The notes under the pieces were generated by a model, which was not told the origin of the DNA, searched no databases, and saw nothing but the letters and a program-made list of their open reading frames with translations. This document shows positions 7,622 to 16,320 of a DNA stretch of 64,000 nucleotides, one piece after another (position 1 is the first letter of the stretch; each line of letters starts with the position of its first letter). The position numbers and the translations under genes were made by a program. The stretch lies in the NCBI GenBank assembly GCA_023665755.1, contig JAMPDF010000002.1:439549-503548 (forward strand), in the 5' to 3' direction. The stretch comes from Prevotella sp. Lineage in GTDB: Bacteria; Bacillota_I; Bacilli_A; ML615J-28; CAG-313.

Positions 7622-8786
7622 TCTTTGTACAGATATAGGCTATCGTAGTTTACTCAAACATCATGAGCAACTTTGTGGTGATCATATAGATATTATTGAC
7701 CAGGAGGATGGAACAAAAATTATTGTACTTGCTGATGGATTAGGAAGCGGGGTAAAAGCATGTATTTTATCAACTTTAACTTCTAAAATTATTTCAACAA
7801 TGATGGCAGAAGGAATCTCTATTGAGGAATGTGTCGCAACGATTGCTGCAACACTACCTGTTTGTTCTGTTCGTAAGGTGGCTTATTCTACCTTTACAAT
7901 TTTGAAAATTTCACCTAATAGCGAAGCTGAAGTTATAGAATATGATAATCCTGGGATTATTTTAATACGTGATGGAGAAAATTATGAGTTAAACAAAACT
8001 GAATTGAACATTGGAGGTAAAAAAATTTACAAATCCAAAGTCCAATTGTATGAAAATGACGTATTTGTAATGATGAGTGATGGATGTATTTACGCTGGAG
8101 TCGGAAAAACACTTAATTTTGGTTGGAAAAGAGAAGATATCATTGAAATGGTAAAGATTTTACCATCAGCTGGTTATACAGCAAAAACAATGACAACAAT
8201 TTTACTAGATGAGTGTAATAAATTATATGGCTATGAACCAGGTGATGATACGACTGCTTGTGTAGTTCGAATTAGAAAAAGAGAACCAATGAATCTTTTA
8301 TTTGGTCCACCAAGTAATCCGGATGATTGTAATCGAATGATGTCATTGTTTTTTTCTAAAGGTGGAAAACACATTGTATGTGGTGGAACAACTTCATCTA
8401 TAGCTGCTAAATACTTAGGTAAATCAATCACCCCATCACTTAATTATTCGGATCCTAAAATCCCACCAACTGCTGAAATTGAAGGAGTAGATTTGGTAAC
8501 AGAAGGTGTAATTACCATTAATCGTGTATTAGAATATGCAAAGGATTATTTAGAAGATAATCAATCTTATGTCAATTGGTGTTATAAAAAAGATGGAGCA
8601 TCTTTAATCTCACGTCTTTTATTTGAAGAAGCTACCGATATTAATTTTTATGTAGGAAGAGCAATGAATCCTGCACATCAAAATCCCAATCTACCTATCA
8701 ATTTCAACATTAAAATGCAATTGGTTCAAGAACTATCAGAGTGCTTGAAAAAGATGGGAAAAAATATAAAAGTAAGTTATTTTTAG
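7614..8786 (+). CDS. SpoIIE-type PP2C phosphatase with extra C-terminal domain
   Basis: 390 residues. Residues 1-220 form a SpoIIE/PP2C serine-threonine phosphatase: L-A-D-G-L-G-S-G, M-M-S-D-G-C and P-G-D-D-T-T-A-C supply the acidic metal ligands. Residues about 225-390 form an additional domain I do not recognise, with M-N-L-L-F-G-P-P, H-I-V-C-G-G-T-T-S-S-I-A and a C-terminal helical stretch. PP2C phosphatases beside PAS-containing group C hydrogenases are a known arrangement, read as H2-sensing signal output. The 8-nt overlap with the upstream gene supports that pairing. Its target phosphoprotein is unknown; no anti-sigma or anti-anti-sigma gene is nearby. Confidence 0.88.
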   Translation: MNNLCTDIGYRSLLKHHEQLCGDHIDIIDQEDGTKIIVLADGLGSGVKACILSTLTSKIISTMMAEGISIEECVATIAATLPVCSVRKVAYSTFTILKISPNSEAEVIEYDNPGIILIRDGENYELNKTELNIGGKKIYKSKVQLYENDVFVMMSDGCIYAGVGKTLNFGWKREDIIEMVKILPSAGYTAKTMTTILLDECNKLYGYEPGDDTTACVVRIRKREPMNLLFGPPSNPDDCNRMMSLFFSKGGKHIVCGGTTSSIAAKYLGKSITPSLNYSDPKIPPTAEIEGVDLVTEGVITINRVLEYAKDYLEDNQSYVNWCYKKDGASLISRLLFEEATDINFYVGRAMNPAHQNPNLPINFNIKMQLVQELSECLKKMGKNIKVSYF

Positions 8787-8797
8787 GTGAAAAAAAT

Positions 8798-10222
8798 ATG
8801 AAAAAATTTGATACACAAGTTCAATATTTAAAATATAAAGTATTAAGAGAAGTAGCAAGAAAGGCTTGGGATGATACGTTATATGAAAAAATATTGGATA
8901 TACCCAAAATTATTATTCCAGGACCTACCCCGACTACAAGATGTTGTATTTATAAAGAAAGGGCAATTGTTGAAGAAAGAATTAAGATTGCTATGGGTGG
9001 AGATAAATCAAATCCCAATGTCATAGAAGTCATTGATTTGGCTTGTGATGAATGTCCTGTTGCAGGATATGAAGTAACAGATGTATGTAGAGGTTGTCTT
9101 GCGCATCGCTGTCAAGATGCGTGTAAAAAAGATGCCATTTATTTTGATCACAACCAAAAAGCTCACATTGATAAATCGAAATGTGTAGAATGTGGAAAGT
9201 GTTCTACAGTATGCCCATATGGTGCCATTGTCAATTTTAAAAGACCATGTGAAAAATCATGCAAAGTAAAAGCGATTTCAATGGGACCAAATAAGGCAGC
9301 CAAAATCGATAATGATAAATGCATTTCTTGTGGTTCATGTGTTTATCAATGCCCATTCGGTGCTATTATGGATAAATCTTATATTATTAATGTCATTGAT
9401 ATTTTGAAAAAAAGTCAGCATAATCAAAAATATAAAACTTATGCGGTAGTAGCTCCATCCATATCTAGTCAATTTGTGCATGCTAAATTAGGACAAGTGA
9501 TTTCAGGTATCAAGGAATTAGGATTCTTTACAGTAGTAGAAGCAGCTCTTGGTGCTGATATGGTGGCATACAAGGAAACACAAGAATTAATTGAAAAAGG
9601 CTTTTTAACTAGTTCGTGTTGTCCTGCTTTTGTAATGTATATCAAAAAGAATTTTCCCAAATTGGTAGAGCATATTTCGCACAATTTATCTCCTGCCGCA
9701 GAAATTGCCAAATACATTAAGGAAACTGATCCAACCGCAAAAGTGATTTTTATTGGTCCATGTACTGCGAAAAAGGCTGAGTTTCAGCAAGAAATGCAGA
9801 AACAATATGTTGATTCTGTATTGACATTTGAAGAATTGCAAGCCCTTTTTGATAGTAAAGATTTAGATATTTACTCATTATCAGAAGATGTTTTAGATAA
9901 TGCATCTTATTATGGCAGAATCTTTGCTAGGAGTGGGGGTTTAACGGATGCTGTAAAACAGGCATTAATTGAATTGGGACAAACGGATTTTGAGGTAAAG
10001 CCAGTCGTATGTAATGGAATTGAAGAATGCCGAATGGCCTTATTAAAAGTTGGTAAAATTGATATTGGTAACTTTATAGAAGGAATGGCTTGTGTAGGTG
10101 GATGCATTGCTGGAGCAGGTTGTTTAACTCATGGTGAAAAGAATAAAGCAGAAGTAGATAAGTATGGCATGGAAGCATATGAAAAAACCATTCAAGATGC
10201 TATCAAAGTGCTTAAAAAGTAA
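8798..10222 (+). CDS. [FeFe]-hydrogenase, group B-like
   Basis: 474 residues. The N-terminal third carries many cysteines: C-D-E-C-P, C-R-G-C-L-A-H-R-C-Q-D-A-C, then C-V-E-C-G-K-C-S-T-V-C-P and C-I-S-C-G-S-C-V-Y-Q-C-P, so several [4Fe-4S] clusters. The H-cluster motifs follow: T-S-C-C-P-A-F (about 269), G-P-C-T-A-K-K-A-E (about 322) and M-A-C-V-G-G-C-I-A-G-A-G (about 430). The proline after the first cysteine pair and the second motif are typical of group B, a poorly characterised class. ATG 8798 follows AGGTGA; the longer frame from 8741 runs into the phosphatase gene. No maturase genes hydE, hydF or hydG are in the window, so they must lie elsewhere if the enzyme is active. Confidence 0.9.
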   Translation: MKKFDTQVQYLKYKVLREVARKAWDDTLYEKILDIPKIIIPGPTPTTRCCIYKERAIVEERIKIAMGGDKSNPNVIEVIDLACDECPVAGYEVTDVCRGCLAHRCQDACKKDAIYFDHNQKAHIDKSKCVECGKCSTVCPYGAIVNFKRPCEKSCKVKAISMGPNKAAKIDNDKCISCGSCVYQCPFGAIMDKSYIINVIDILKKSQHNQKYKTYAVVAPSISSQFVHAKLGQVISGIKELGFFTVVEAALGADMVAYKETQELIEKGFLTSSCCPAFVMYIKKNFPKLVEHISHNLSPAAEIAKYIKETDPTAKVIFIGPCTAKKAEFQQEMQKQYVDSVLTFEELQALFDSKDLDIYSLSEDVLDNASYYGRIFARSGGLTDAVKQALIELGQTDFEVKPVVCNGIEECRMALLKVGKIDIGNFIEGMACVGGCIAGAGCLTHGEKNKAEVDKYGMEAYEKTIQDAIKVLKK

Positions 10223-10247
10223 TTCAATTTATGCTTTTGCAAAAGAG

Positions 10248-10276
10248 TTGCTTATCTATATGAAGTGTGCTAAAAT
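10248..10276 (+). promoter_or_regulatory. Promoter of the YcxB-like gene
   Basis: TTGCTT (10248-10253), 17-bp spacer, TAAAAT (10271-10276). The -10 overlaps the left arm of the terminator hairpin at 10272-10308. Confidence 0.55.
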
Positions 10277-10308
10277 TACCTTATATATAATATATGAGGT
10301 AATTTTTT
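10272..10308 (+). terminator. Terminator of the hydrogenase operon overlapping the next promoter
   Basis: Perfect 10-bp arms AAAATTACCT (10272-10281) and AGGTAATTTT (10297-10306) with an AT-rich loop and six T. The right arm contains the only ribosome-binding-like sequence (GAGGT) of the following gene. Transcripts begun at the local promoter (start about 10283) would lack the left arm and could not form the hairpin. Confidence 0.75.
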
Positions 10309-11157
10309 ATGAACAATACTCATTTCATTCAAGAGGAAATAGAAGTTATATCTACGGCTAATCAAACACTACGACAAAGTTATTTTCGATATGAGAAAAA
10401 GATGAATATATTTAATTTCTCAATGTTCATGTGTTGTTTTGTTACTATGGCTTTGGTAGGAATGCTTTTATCATCTAAGATTATGACAGGAATTAGTGTA
10501 GGGATTACATTATTTTTACTATTGATGTTAGTAATAGTATTAGTCAATATCCATAAGCGCTCCAAACTATCTTGTGATGTATCTTATGATGAATTTTTGT
10601 TTCAATCGGATGCGTTCATAGTGAAAGAAAAATCAGTATCTAATTCATCTACAACTAAGATTTTATATACACAAGTAGTTGGACTTACGGAAAATAAAGA
10701 TTTCTTTTTGATTCAATTAAAAGACAATAGAGGTTATCTAATTGAAGTTAGTGGCAATGAACTGGCTCTTTGGAAAATTAAACGAATGTTATTTCCTTAT
10801 GTAAAAATATTCAATCAAATCACAGTGACTAAGAAGACAAAAATTGAATCCTGTGAGTATATGGATAATGCTTTGCGGTTATCACCAGGTATGATAACTG
10901 TTTTGAATGGGCTATTAACGTTTGCTTCACTGATTGTAGGTATGTTTTGTGTTTATATAGACCAACAAACATTATCGCCACTTATGTTATTTCCAGTAGT
11001 TTTGGTTTTACAACTAAGTATAATCGGACTAGGTATTTTTTTAGGAACGAAAAGTGGTCAATTCAAAAAGAGCATTCTTGCAATAATAGTAGGAAGTATA
11101 CTATTTTTTGCGGAATTGATGATAGGTTTATCTTACGTGATACTGAATTACTGGTAA
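10309..11157 (+). CDS. YcxB-like membrane protein
   Basis: 282 residues, function unknown. Two membrane helices lie at about residues 35-80, then a roughly 110-residue soluble segment (Y-D-E-F-L-F-Q-S-D-A-F-I ... I-L-Y-T-Q-V-V-G-L-T-E-N-K-D-F-F-L-I-Q) that resembles the YcxB-type beta-rich domain, then three more helices (about 195-280). The start ATG follows the T run of the upstream terminator with GAGGT as a weak ribosome binding site. The gene is a single transcription unit between its own promoter and a strong terminator. The soluble segment probably faces the cytoplasm. The YcxB assignment rests on pattern resemblance only. Confidence 0.65.
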   Translation: MNNTHFIQEEIEVISTANQTLRQSYFRYEKKMNIFNFSMFMCCFVTMALVGMLLSSKIMTGISVGITLFLLLMLVIVLVNIHKRSKLSCDVSYDEFLFQSDAFIVKEKSVSNSSTTKILYTQVVGLTENKDFFLIQLKDNRGYLIEVSGNELALWKIKRMLFPYVKIFNQITVTKKTKIESCEYMDNALRLSPGMITVLNGLLTFASLIVGMFCVYIDQQTLSPLMLFPVVLVLQLSIIGLGIFLGTKSGQFKKSILAIIVGSILFFAELMIGLSYVILNYW

Positions 11158-11187
11158 GCGCATGAAAAATACAATGCGCTTTTTTTG
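11157..11187 (+). terminator. Intrinsic terminator
   Basis: Stem AGCGCAT / ATGCGCT with a 10-nt loop and seven T, immediately overlapping the stop codon of the YcxB-like gene. Confidence 0.88.
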
Positions 11188-11248
11188 TTTTTTTAATAAA
11201 TAAGTCGAAAAATATTCAAAATCAGTAGATGATTTTTATTCGTTTTGG

Positions 11249-11277
11249 TTGACTTATTATTTGAAGTGTTATATAAT
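11249..11277 (+). promoter_or_regulatory. topA promoter
   Basis: TTGACT (11249-11254), 17-bp spacer, TATAAT (11272-11277); start site near 11284, only about 20 nt before the coding region. Confidence 0.8.
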
Positions 11278-11306
11278 CAAAACACAAAATGATGACGAGG
11301 TGTTTT

Positions 11307-13433
11307 ATGAAGTTACTCATCGTGGAATCTCCAGCAAAGTGTAAAACCATAGGGAATTATTTAGGTGAAGAATATTTAGTAGAATCTAGTATAGGTCATA
11401 TTAGAGATCTCAAAATCAAAGGCAAAGGTGGATTCGGAGTAGATATCGAAAATAACTTTCAGCCTGAATATAGTATTTTAAAAGATAAAGGAGAAATTGT
11501 TGAAAAACTAAAATCAGTTGCCAATTTAGCTGAGCACATCTATTTAGCAACTGACCCTGACCGTGAAGGAGAAGCGATTAGCTGGCATTTGAGCGAGGTA
11601 CTAGAACAACCAGACGAAAAAGTTTCTAGAATTGTCTTTAATGAAATTACGAAAAACGCAATATTAAAAGCGATTCAAAATGATCGCGATATAGATATGG
11701 ATTTGGTTCATTCACAAGAATCAAGAAGAATATTAGATCGTATTATTGGATTCCGTTTATCTAGTTTACTTCAACAAAAGATAGGTTCAAAATCGGCTGG
11801 TCGGGTACAATCGGTTGCCTTAAAATTGGTAGTAGATCGTGAAAAAGAAATCGAAGCATTTGACAAGGTTGAATATTGGGATTTGGCTGCTATTTTAAAT
11901 AAGGAAATAGCAGGAAATATTTATACATTACGAGCGAAATTTTTTGGCCGAAAAGATGAAAAGATGACACTTTCTTCTGAGGAAGAAACCAATCAAGTCA
12001 TTGCAGCTTTAAAAGAAGATGAATACAAAATTATCGATATCAATAAGAAAGAACGAAATCGTGCTTCACGTCCTCCTTTTATTACCTCGACATTACAACA
12101 AGATGCTGGTGCGAAATTCAATTATAATGCAAAACGAGTAATGGGAATCGCCCAAAAGTTATATGAAGGGGTTGAACTTGGTAAAGAGCGTGTTGGTTTG
12201 ATTACTTATATGCGTACTGATTCTATTCGTTTATCGGATGAGTTTGTTCATTCTGCTAAACAATATATTACTGAAAAGTATGGTGAAAAATATTATAAAG
12301 GAACCAAAAAAGCGCCTAAAGGAAAGAATATACAAGATGCGCATGAAGCCATTCGTCCAACCAATATTGTTAGAACTCCTGAGAGTGTGAAAAAATATTT
12401 GGCTGCTGATGAATATAAAATCTATTCCTTAATATATAATAGAGCGATTGCCTCTTTAATGAGCGATGCCATATTAGAGGATACGAAAGTAGATATTGAA
12501 AACCAAGGCTACATTTTTAATTTAACAGGTGAAATTACTTTATTTGATGGTTTTTTAACTATTTATGAAGAATCAAGTTTGGTCGATGAAGAAGAAAATT
12601 TGGATCACTTACCAGAGTTATCCATTGGAGAAAATTTATCCTTCCAAGAAATTTCAAAGGAACAGAAATTTACTTCGCCACCATATCGTTATACTGAGGC
12701 AAGATTAATTCGTAAGATGGAAGAACTAGGCATTGGAAGACCTTCTACTTATGCACTAACGATGGAAACTTTGCGGGCAAGAGCATATGTAGCGATGGAA
12801 AAGAAAACATTCGTTCCCACTGCACAAGGAAGACTTACGACAGAACAATTGGAATTGTTCTTTAGTAGCATTATTAATGTAAAATATACTGCTGATATGG
12901 AAAATACATTAGATAAAATTGCTGAGGGCGATGCGATTTGGTATGAGGAACTACGCAAGTTTTATGATGTGTTTGCTCCACTCATTGAAAATGCTAGAGA
13001 CAATATGGTCAAAATATATCCAAAAATAACGGATGAATTTTGTCCTGAATGTGGGTTGCCATTATTCATTAGACGTGGTCCATTTGGTGAATTCACCGCT
13101 TGCTCGGGTTATCCTCATTGCCGTTACATCAAAAAAGCACCAAAGAAGGAAGTGGTGACAACGGGAGTAACCTGTCCTATTTGTGGTGAAGGTGAGGTTG
13201 TCGAAAGAACAAGTGCAAGGGGAAGATCAAAAGGTGCATTATTTTATGCTTGTAGTCGTTTCCCAAAATGTAAAGCCACTTTTTCAGGTATTCCTACAGG
13301 AGAAAAATGTGAAATTTGTGGTGCACCGATGATTCGAGTAGGTGAAATTATTCGTTGTAATAGTGAACGCTGTAAATCCAATGTTGGATTGCTACCTCAA
13401 AAAGAAGAAAACAAAAAGATTGATAGCAAGTAG
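11307..13433 (+). CDS. topA: DNA topoisomerase I
   Basis: 708 residues, type IA topoisomerase that relaxes negative supercoils. The N-terminal Toprim domain shows L-L-I-V-E-S-P-A-K and the acidic D-P-D-R-E-G-E-A. The catalytic tyrosine lies in L-I-T-Y-M-R-T-D-S (about residue 301). Three C-terminal zinc-ribbon modules follow from residue 578: C-P-E-C...C-R..., C-P-I-C...C-S-R-F-P-K-C and C-E-I-C...C-N-S-E-R-C. ATG 11307 is chosen because GAGGTG precedes it by 6 nt and the protein then starts M-K-L-L-I-V-E-S; the ATG at 11289 lacks a site. It is transcribed alone. dprA, usually upstream of topA in Bacillota, is absent. Confidence 0.97.
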   Translation: MKLLIVESPAKCKTIGNYLGEEYLVESSIGHIRDLKIKGKGGFGVDIENNFQPEYSILKDKGEIVEKLKSVANLAEHIYLATDPDREGEAISWHLSEVLEQPDEKVSRIVFNEITKNAILKAIQNDRDIDMDLVHSQESRRILDRIIGFRLSSLLQQKIGSKSAGRVQSVALKLVVDREKEIEAFDKVEYWDLAAILNKEIAGNIYTLRAKFFGRKDEKMTLSSEEETNQVIAALKEDEYKIIDINKKERNRASRPPFITSTLQQDAGAKFNYNAKRVMGIAQKLYEGVELGKERVGLITYMRTDSIRLSDEFVHSAKQYITEKYGEKYYKGTKKAPKGKNIQDAHEAIRPTNIVRTPESVKKYLAADEYKIYSLIYNRAIASLMSDAILEDTKVDIENQGYIFNLTGEITLFDGFLTIYEESSLVDEEENLDHLPELSIGENLSFQEISKEQKFTSPPYRYTEARLIRKMEELGIGRPSTYALTMETLRARAYVAMEKKTFVPTAQGRLTTEQLELFFSSIINVKYTADMENTLDKIAEGDAIWYEELRKFYDVFAPLIENARDNMVKIYPKITDEFCPECGLPLFIRRGPFGEFTACSGYPHCRYIKKAPKKEVVTTGVTCPICGEGEVVERTSARGRSKGALFYACSRFPKCKATFSGIPTGEKCEICGAPMIRVGEIIRCNSERCKSNVGLLPQKEENKKIDSK

Positions 13434-13448
13434 TCTATCAATCTTTTT
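13413..13448 (+). terminator. topA terminator
   Basis: 14-bp perfect stem AAAAAGATTGATAG / CTATCAATCTTTTT with an 8-nt loop that contains the topA stop codon. Confidence 0.88.
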
Positions 13449-13459
13449 ATTTATAAGGG

Positions 13460-13488
13460 TTGAAAAAAATAAAAAAATATAGTATAAT
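13460..13488 (+). promoter_or_regulatory. Promoter of the SRP operon
   Basis: TTGAAA (13460-13465), 17-bp spacer, TATAAT (13483-13488). A small inverted repeat TTAGAC-ATAAG-GTCTAA lies in the leader at 13503-13519. Confidence 0.75.
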
Positions 13489-13535
13489 ACAAAAATAAGG
13501 ATTTAGACATAAGGTCTAATGAGAGGAGCAATATA

Positions 13536-14516
13536 ATGGGGTTATTTGATTTATTTAAAAAGAAAAAACAAAATGATACTTCAAAAAAATATGAACTCGG
13601 TATGAAAAAAACAAGACAAGGGCTAATGGGTAAACTAAAAGCAATCTTGTCAGGCCATAAAGAAATAGATGAAGACCTATTTGATGATTTAACTGATGCC
13701 TTTATTATGGCTGATATTGGTGTAGAAACGACACTAGATTTTATTGATGCCCTTAAGGAAGATGAAAGAGTAGAAGGATTAACAAATGTAGAGGACTTAC
13801 AACCGATTATTGTTGATAAAATGTTTGAATTATATTTAAAAGGAGAAATTGTCAATAATAATTTTAATTTACAAAAAAACGATTTGTCTGTTTTTTTATT
13901 TGTTGGCGTAAATGGTGTAGGAAAGACAACAACGATTGCTAAAATTGCTTATCGATTAAAAAAAGAAGGAAAAAAGATATTACTTGCTGCAGGTGATACC
14001 TTTAGAGCAGGCGCAGTAGATCAATTAGAAGTATGGGCCAATCGTGTTGGTGTAGATATCGTAATTAAAAAAGGAGCAACGGATCCTTCAAGTGTGATTT
14101 ATGAGGCAGTGCAAAAGGCTAAACAAGAAAAGTATGATGTTTTATTATGTGATACAGCAGGACGGCTCCAAAATAAAACAAATCTAATGAAAGAATTGGA
14201 AAAGATGAATCGTGTGATTGCCCGTGAAGTGGAAAATGGTCCCCATGAAACCATATTGGTTATCGATGCAACAACAGGTCAAAATGGATTATCTCAAGCA
14301 GAAGCTTTTATGGAGGTTACCAATATTACTGGAGTTATTTTAACCAAATTAGATGGAACTAGTAAAGGTGGAATCGTACTTGCCATTCGAGATAAATATA
14401 ATTTACCTATCAAAATGGTCGGACTAGGTGAAAAAATGGAAGACTTAGAATATTTTGATTTAGAGGATTATATTGGCGGACTCTTTATTGGCTCAGAGGA
14501 TGATGTAGATGCCTAA
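13536..14516 (+). CDS. ftsY: Signal recognition particle receptor FtsY
   Basis: 326 residues. FtsY is the membrane-associated GTPase that receives ribosome-nascent chain complexes from Ffh and hands them to SecYEG. A short lysine-rich N terminus (F-K-K-K-K-Q) replaces the long acidic A domain of E. coli FtsY, as usual in Bacillota. The N domain is followed by the G domain with G-V-N-G-V-G-K-T-T-T (about 126-135), A-A-G-D-T-F-R-A-G-A, L-C-D-T-A-G-R and T-K-L-D-G-T-S-K-G-G. GAGAGGAG precedes the ATG. It heads the operon ftsY-ylxM-ffh and overlaps ylxM by 8 nt. Confidence 0.98.
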   Translation: MGLFDLFKKKKQNDTSKKYELGMKKTRQGLMGKLKAILSGHKEIDEDLFDDLTDAFIMADIGVETTLDFIDALKEDERVEGLTNVEDLQPIIVDKMFELYLKGEIVNNNFNLQKNDLSVFLFVGVNGVGKTTTIAKIAYRLKKEGKKILLAAGDTFRAGAVDQLEVWANRVGVDIVIKKGATDPSSVIYEAVQKAKQEKYDVLLCDTAGRLQNKTNLMKELEKMNRVIAREVENGPHETILVIDATTGQNGLSQAEAFMEVTNITGVILTKLDGTSKGGIVLAIRDKYNLPIKMVGLGEKMEDLEYFDLEDYIGGLFIGSEDDVDA

Positions 14517-14832
14517 TACAATAGAAAAAAAAGATTATTATAATTTCTTATATACATACTATCAAAACTTATTTACAACAAAGCAGAGGGAAGTATTTGA
14601 AAGTTATTATTTTGAAGATTATAGTTTATCCGAAATATCGGAATCCCTTGGTGTCTCACGTAATGCTATTTGGGATTTATTAAAAAAAGTAGAACACAAT
14701 TTAGATGAATATGAGTCAAAATTAGGGCTTTATCAAAAAAATAAGGTATTAGAAGCTTATTTGAACGATTTAATGCCTTATACCACTGAAGAAGGGAAAG
14801 TCATCATTCATCGGATCAAGGAGATGGAATAA
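14509..14832 (+). CDS. ylxM: YlxM-family SRP-associated helix-turn-helix protein
   Basis: 107 residues of the YlxM/p13 family, encoded between ftsY and ffh as in Bacillus and streptococci. The middle resembles sigma region 4: T-T-K-Q-R-E-V-F-E-S-Y-Y ... L-S-E-I-S-E-S-L-G-V-S-R-N-A-I-W-D-L-L-K-K-V-E. In streptococci YlxM associates with the SRP and modulates its GTPase activity; a DNA-binding role has not been shown. It overlaps ftsY by 8 nt and is 6 nt before ffh, so all three are translated together. Confidence 0.93.
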   Translation: MPNTIEKKDYYNFLYTYYQNLFTTKQREVFESYYFEDYSLSEISESLGVSRNAIWDLLKKVEHNLDEYESKLGLYQKNKVLEAYLNDLMPYTTEEGKVIIHRIKEME

Positions 14833-14838
14833 AAATAT

Positions 14839-16248
14839 ATGCCGTTTGAGAATTTATCAGAAAAAATCCAATATTCATTAAGAAAATTAACTGGACGTGG
14901 TAAAGTAAATGAAAAAGATATTGACGATGCAATGCGTGAAATTCGTGTATCATTACTTGAAGCAGACGTTAATTATAAAATTGTTAAAGAGTTTATTAGT
15001 GAAGTAAAAGAATTGGCTTTAGGCGAGCGAGTGATGAAATCACTTACTCCAGGTGACCAAGTTGTTAAAATTGTTTATGAAGAATTAATTAAATTGATGG
15101 GGGATGAAGCAGTTCCTATCAATTTAAAGAAATCCGGAACTAGTATTGTCTTGATGGTGGGATTACAAGGTAGTGGAAAAACAACTCACGTTGGTAAACT
15201 AGCCAGTTACTTACGAAAGAATAACAAATGTAAACCATTAATGATTGCTGCAGACGTATATCGACCTGCTGCCATCAATCAGTTAGTTACTATCGGAAAG
15301 CAACTAGATATTGAAGTATTCCAAATGGGAATACTAGCCAAACCACAGGCTATTGTTAAAAGTGGTTTAGATTACGCAAAAGAAAAGGGCTATAATTTAG
15401 TCTTGATTGATACAGCAGGTCGTCTTGCTATTGATGAAGTGTTGATGCAAGAATTAGTTGAAATTAAACAAATTGTAAATCCAGATGAAATATTGTTGAC
15501 TGTTGATGCGATGACAGGACAAGATGCGGTCAATGTTGCAATGAAGTTTCATGAAAAATTGGGTATAACAGGCTGCTTATTGACGAAACTGGATAGCGAT
15601 ACTCGTGGTGGTGCTGCATTATCTATTCGTTATATGACCCAAATTCCAATTAAATTCACTGGTCTTGGTGAAAAAATGGATGAGATTGATGTGTTTCATC
15701 CTGAACGTATGGCCAAGCGGATTCTTGGAATGGGGGATGTTCTTACTTTTATAGAAAAAGCACAAGCTTCATTTGATGAAGAAGAAGCGATGAAAATGGC
15801 AGAAAAAATGCAAGCAGGTCGTTTTACGTATAATGATTTTCTTGATCAAATCAAAAAGATTAAAAAGATGGGCTCAATAAAAGGTCTATTGGGATTAATT
15901 CCTGGACTTGGCTCACAGATTAAAAATTTAGATATTGATGAAAAAAAATTTGTGTATATCGAGGCATTGATTGGATCAATGACGAAAGAAGAACGGAATA
16001 ATCCTGATTTGATCAATAAGAGTCACTCGAGAAAATCGCGTATTGCAAATGGTAGTGGTAGAAGTTATCAAGAAATTAATCAGTTGACCAAACAATTTGA
16101 AACGATGCGTACGCAAATGAAATCATTAATGAATATGGATGAAGATCAAATGGAAAAAGTATCTAAAGGGCAAGCACCTATTCCAGGTATGAAACCATCT
16201 AAGCCGAAAAAGGGCAAGGGAAAAAATAAAGGTGGATTTAGATTTTAA
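14839..16248 (+). CDS. ffh: Signal recognition particle GTPase Ffh
   Basis: 469 residues. Ffh binds signal sequences and the 4.5S/6S RNA and targets membrane proteins. The NG domain has G-L-Q-G-S-G-K-T-T (about 109-117), A-A-D-V-Y-R-P-A, D-T-A-G-R and T-K-L-D-S-D-T-R-G-G. The M domain from about 320 is rich in methionine (E-A-M-K-M-A-E-K-M, M-R-T-Q-M-K-S-L-M-N-M) and contains the RNA-binding R-I-A-N-G-S-G-R. The tail P-S-K-P-K-K-G-K-G-K-N-K-G-G is strongly basic. rpsP, which often follows ffh in Bacillota, is absent; a terminator and mgtE follow. Confidence 0.98.
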   Translation: MPFENLSEKIQYSLRKLTGRGKVNEKDIDDAMREIRVSLLEADVNYKIVKEFISEVKELALGERVMKSLTPGDQVVKIVYEELIKLMGDEAVPINLKKSGTSIVLMVGLQGSGKTTHVGKLASYLRKNNKCKPLMIAADVYRPAAINQLVTIGKQLDIEVFQMGILAKPQAIVKSGLDYAKEKGYNLVLIDTAGRLAIDEVLMQELVEIKQIVNPDEILLTVDAMTGQDAVNVAMKFHEKLGITGCLLTKLDSDTRGGAALSIRYMTQIPIKFTGLGEKMDEIDVFHPERMAKRILGMGDVLTFIEKAQASFDEEEAMKMAEKMQAGRFTYNDFLDQIKKIKKMGSIKGLLGLIPGLGSQIKNLDIDEKKFVYIEALIGSMTKEERNNPDLINKSHSRKSRIANGSGRSYQEINQLTKQFETMRTQMKSLMNMDEDQMEKVSKGQAPIPGMKPSKPKKGKGKNKGGFRF

Positions 16249-16267
16249 TTACCTCTTCTATTATATT

Positions 16268-16287
16268 CCTTTTCAAAAAGGTTTTTT
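16268..16287 (+). terminator. Terminator of the SRP operon
   Basis: Short stem CCTTT / AAAGG with a 4-nt loop and six T. The stem is only 5 bp, so termination may be partial. Confidence 0.6.
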
Positions 16288-16320
16288 GCATACATAAAAA
16301 ATAAGCAGGAGGATATTATC

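Noticed and set aside
16249..16320. Magnesium riboswitch (M-box) before mgtE
   Set aside because: Only 72 nt are available and they include the ffh terminator; an M-box needs about 160 nt.
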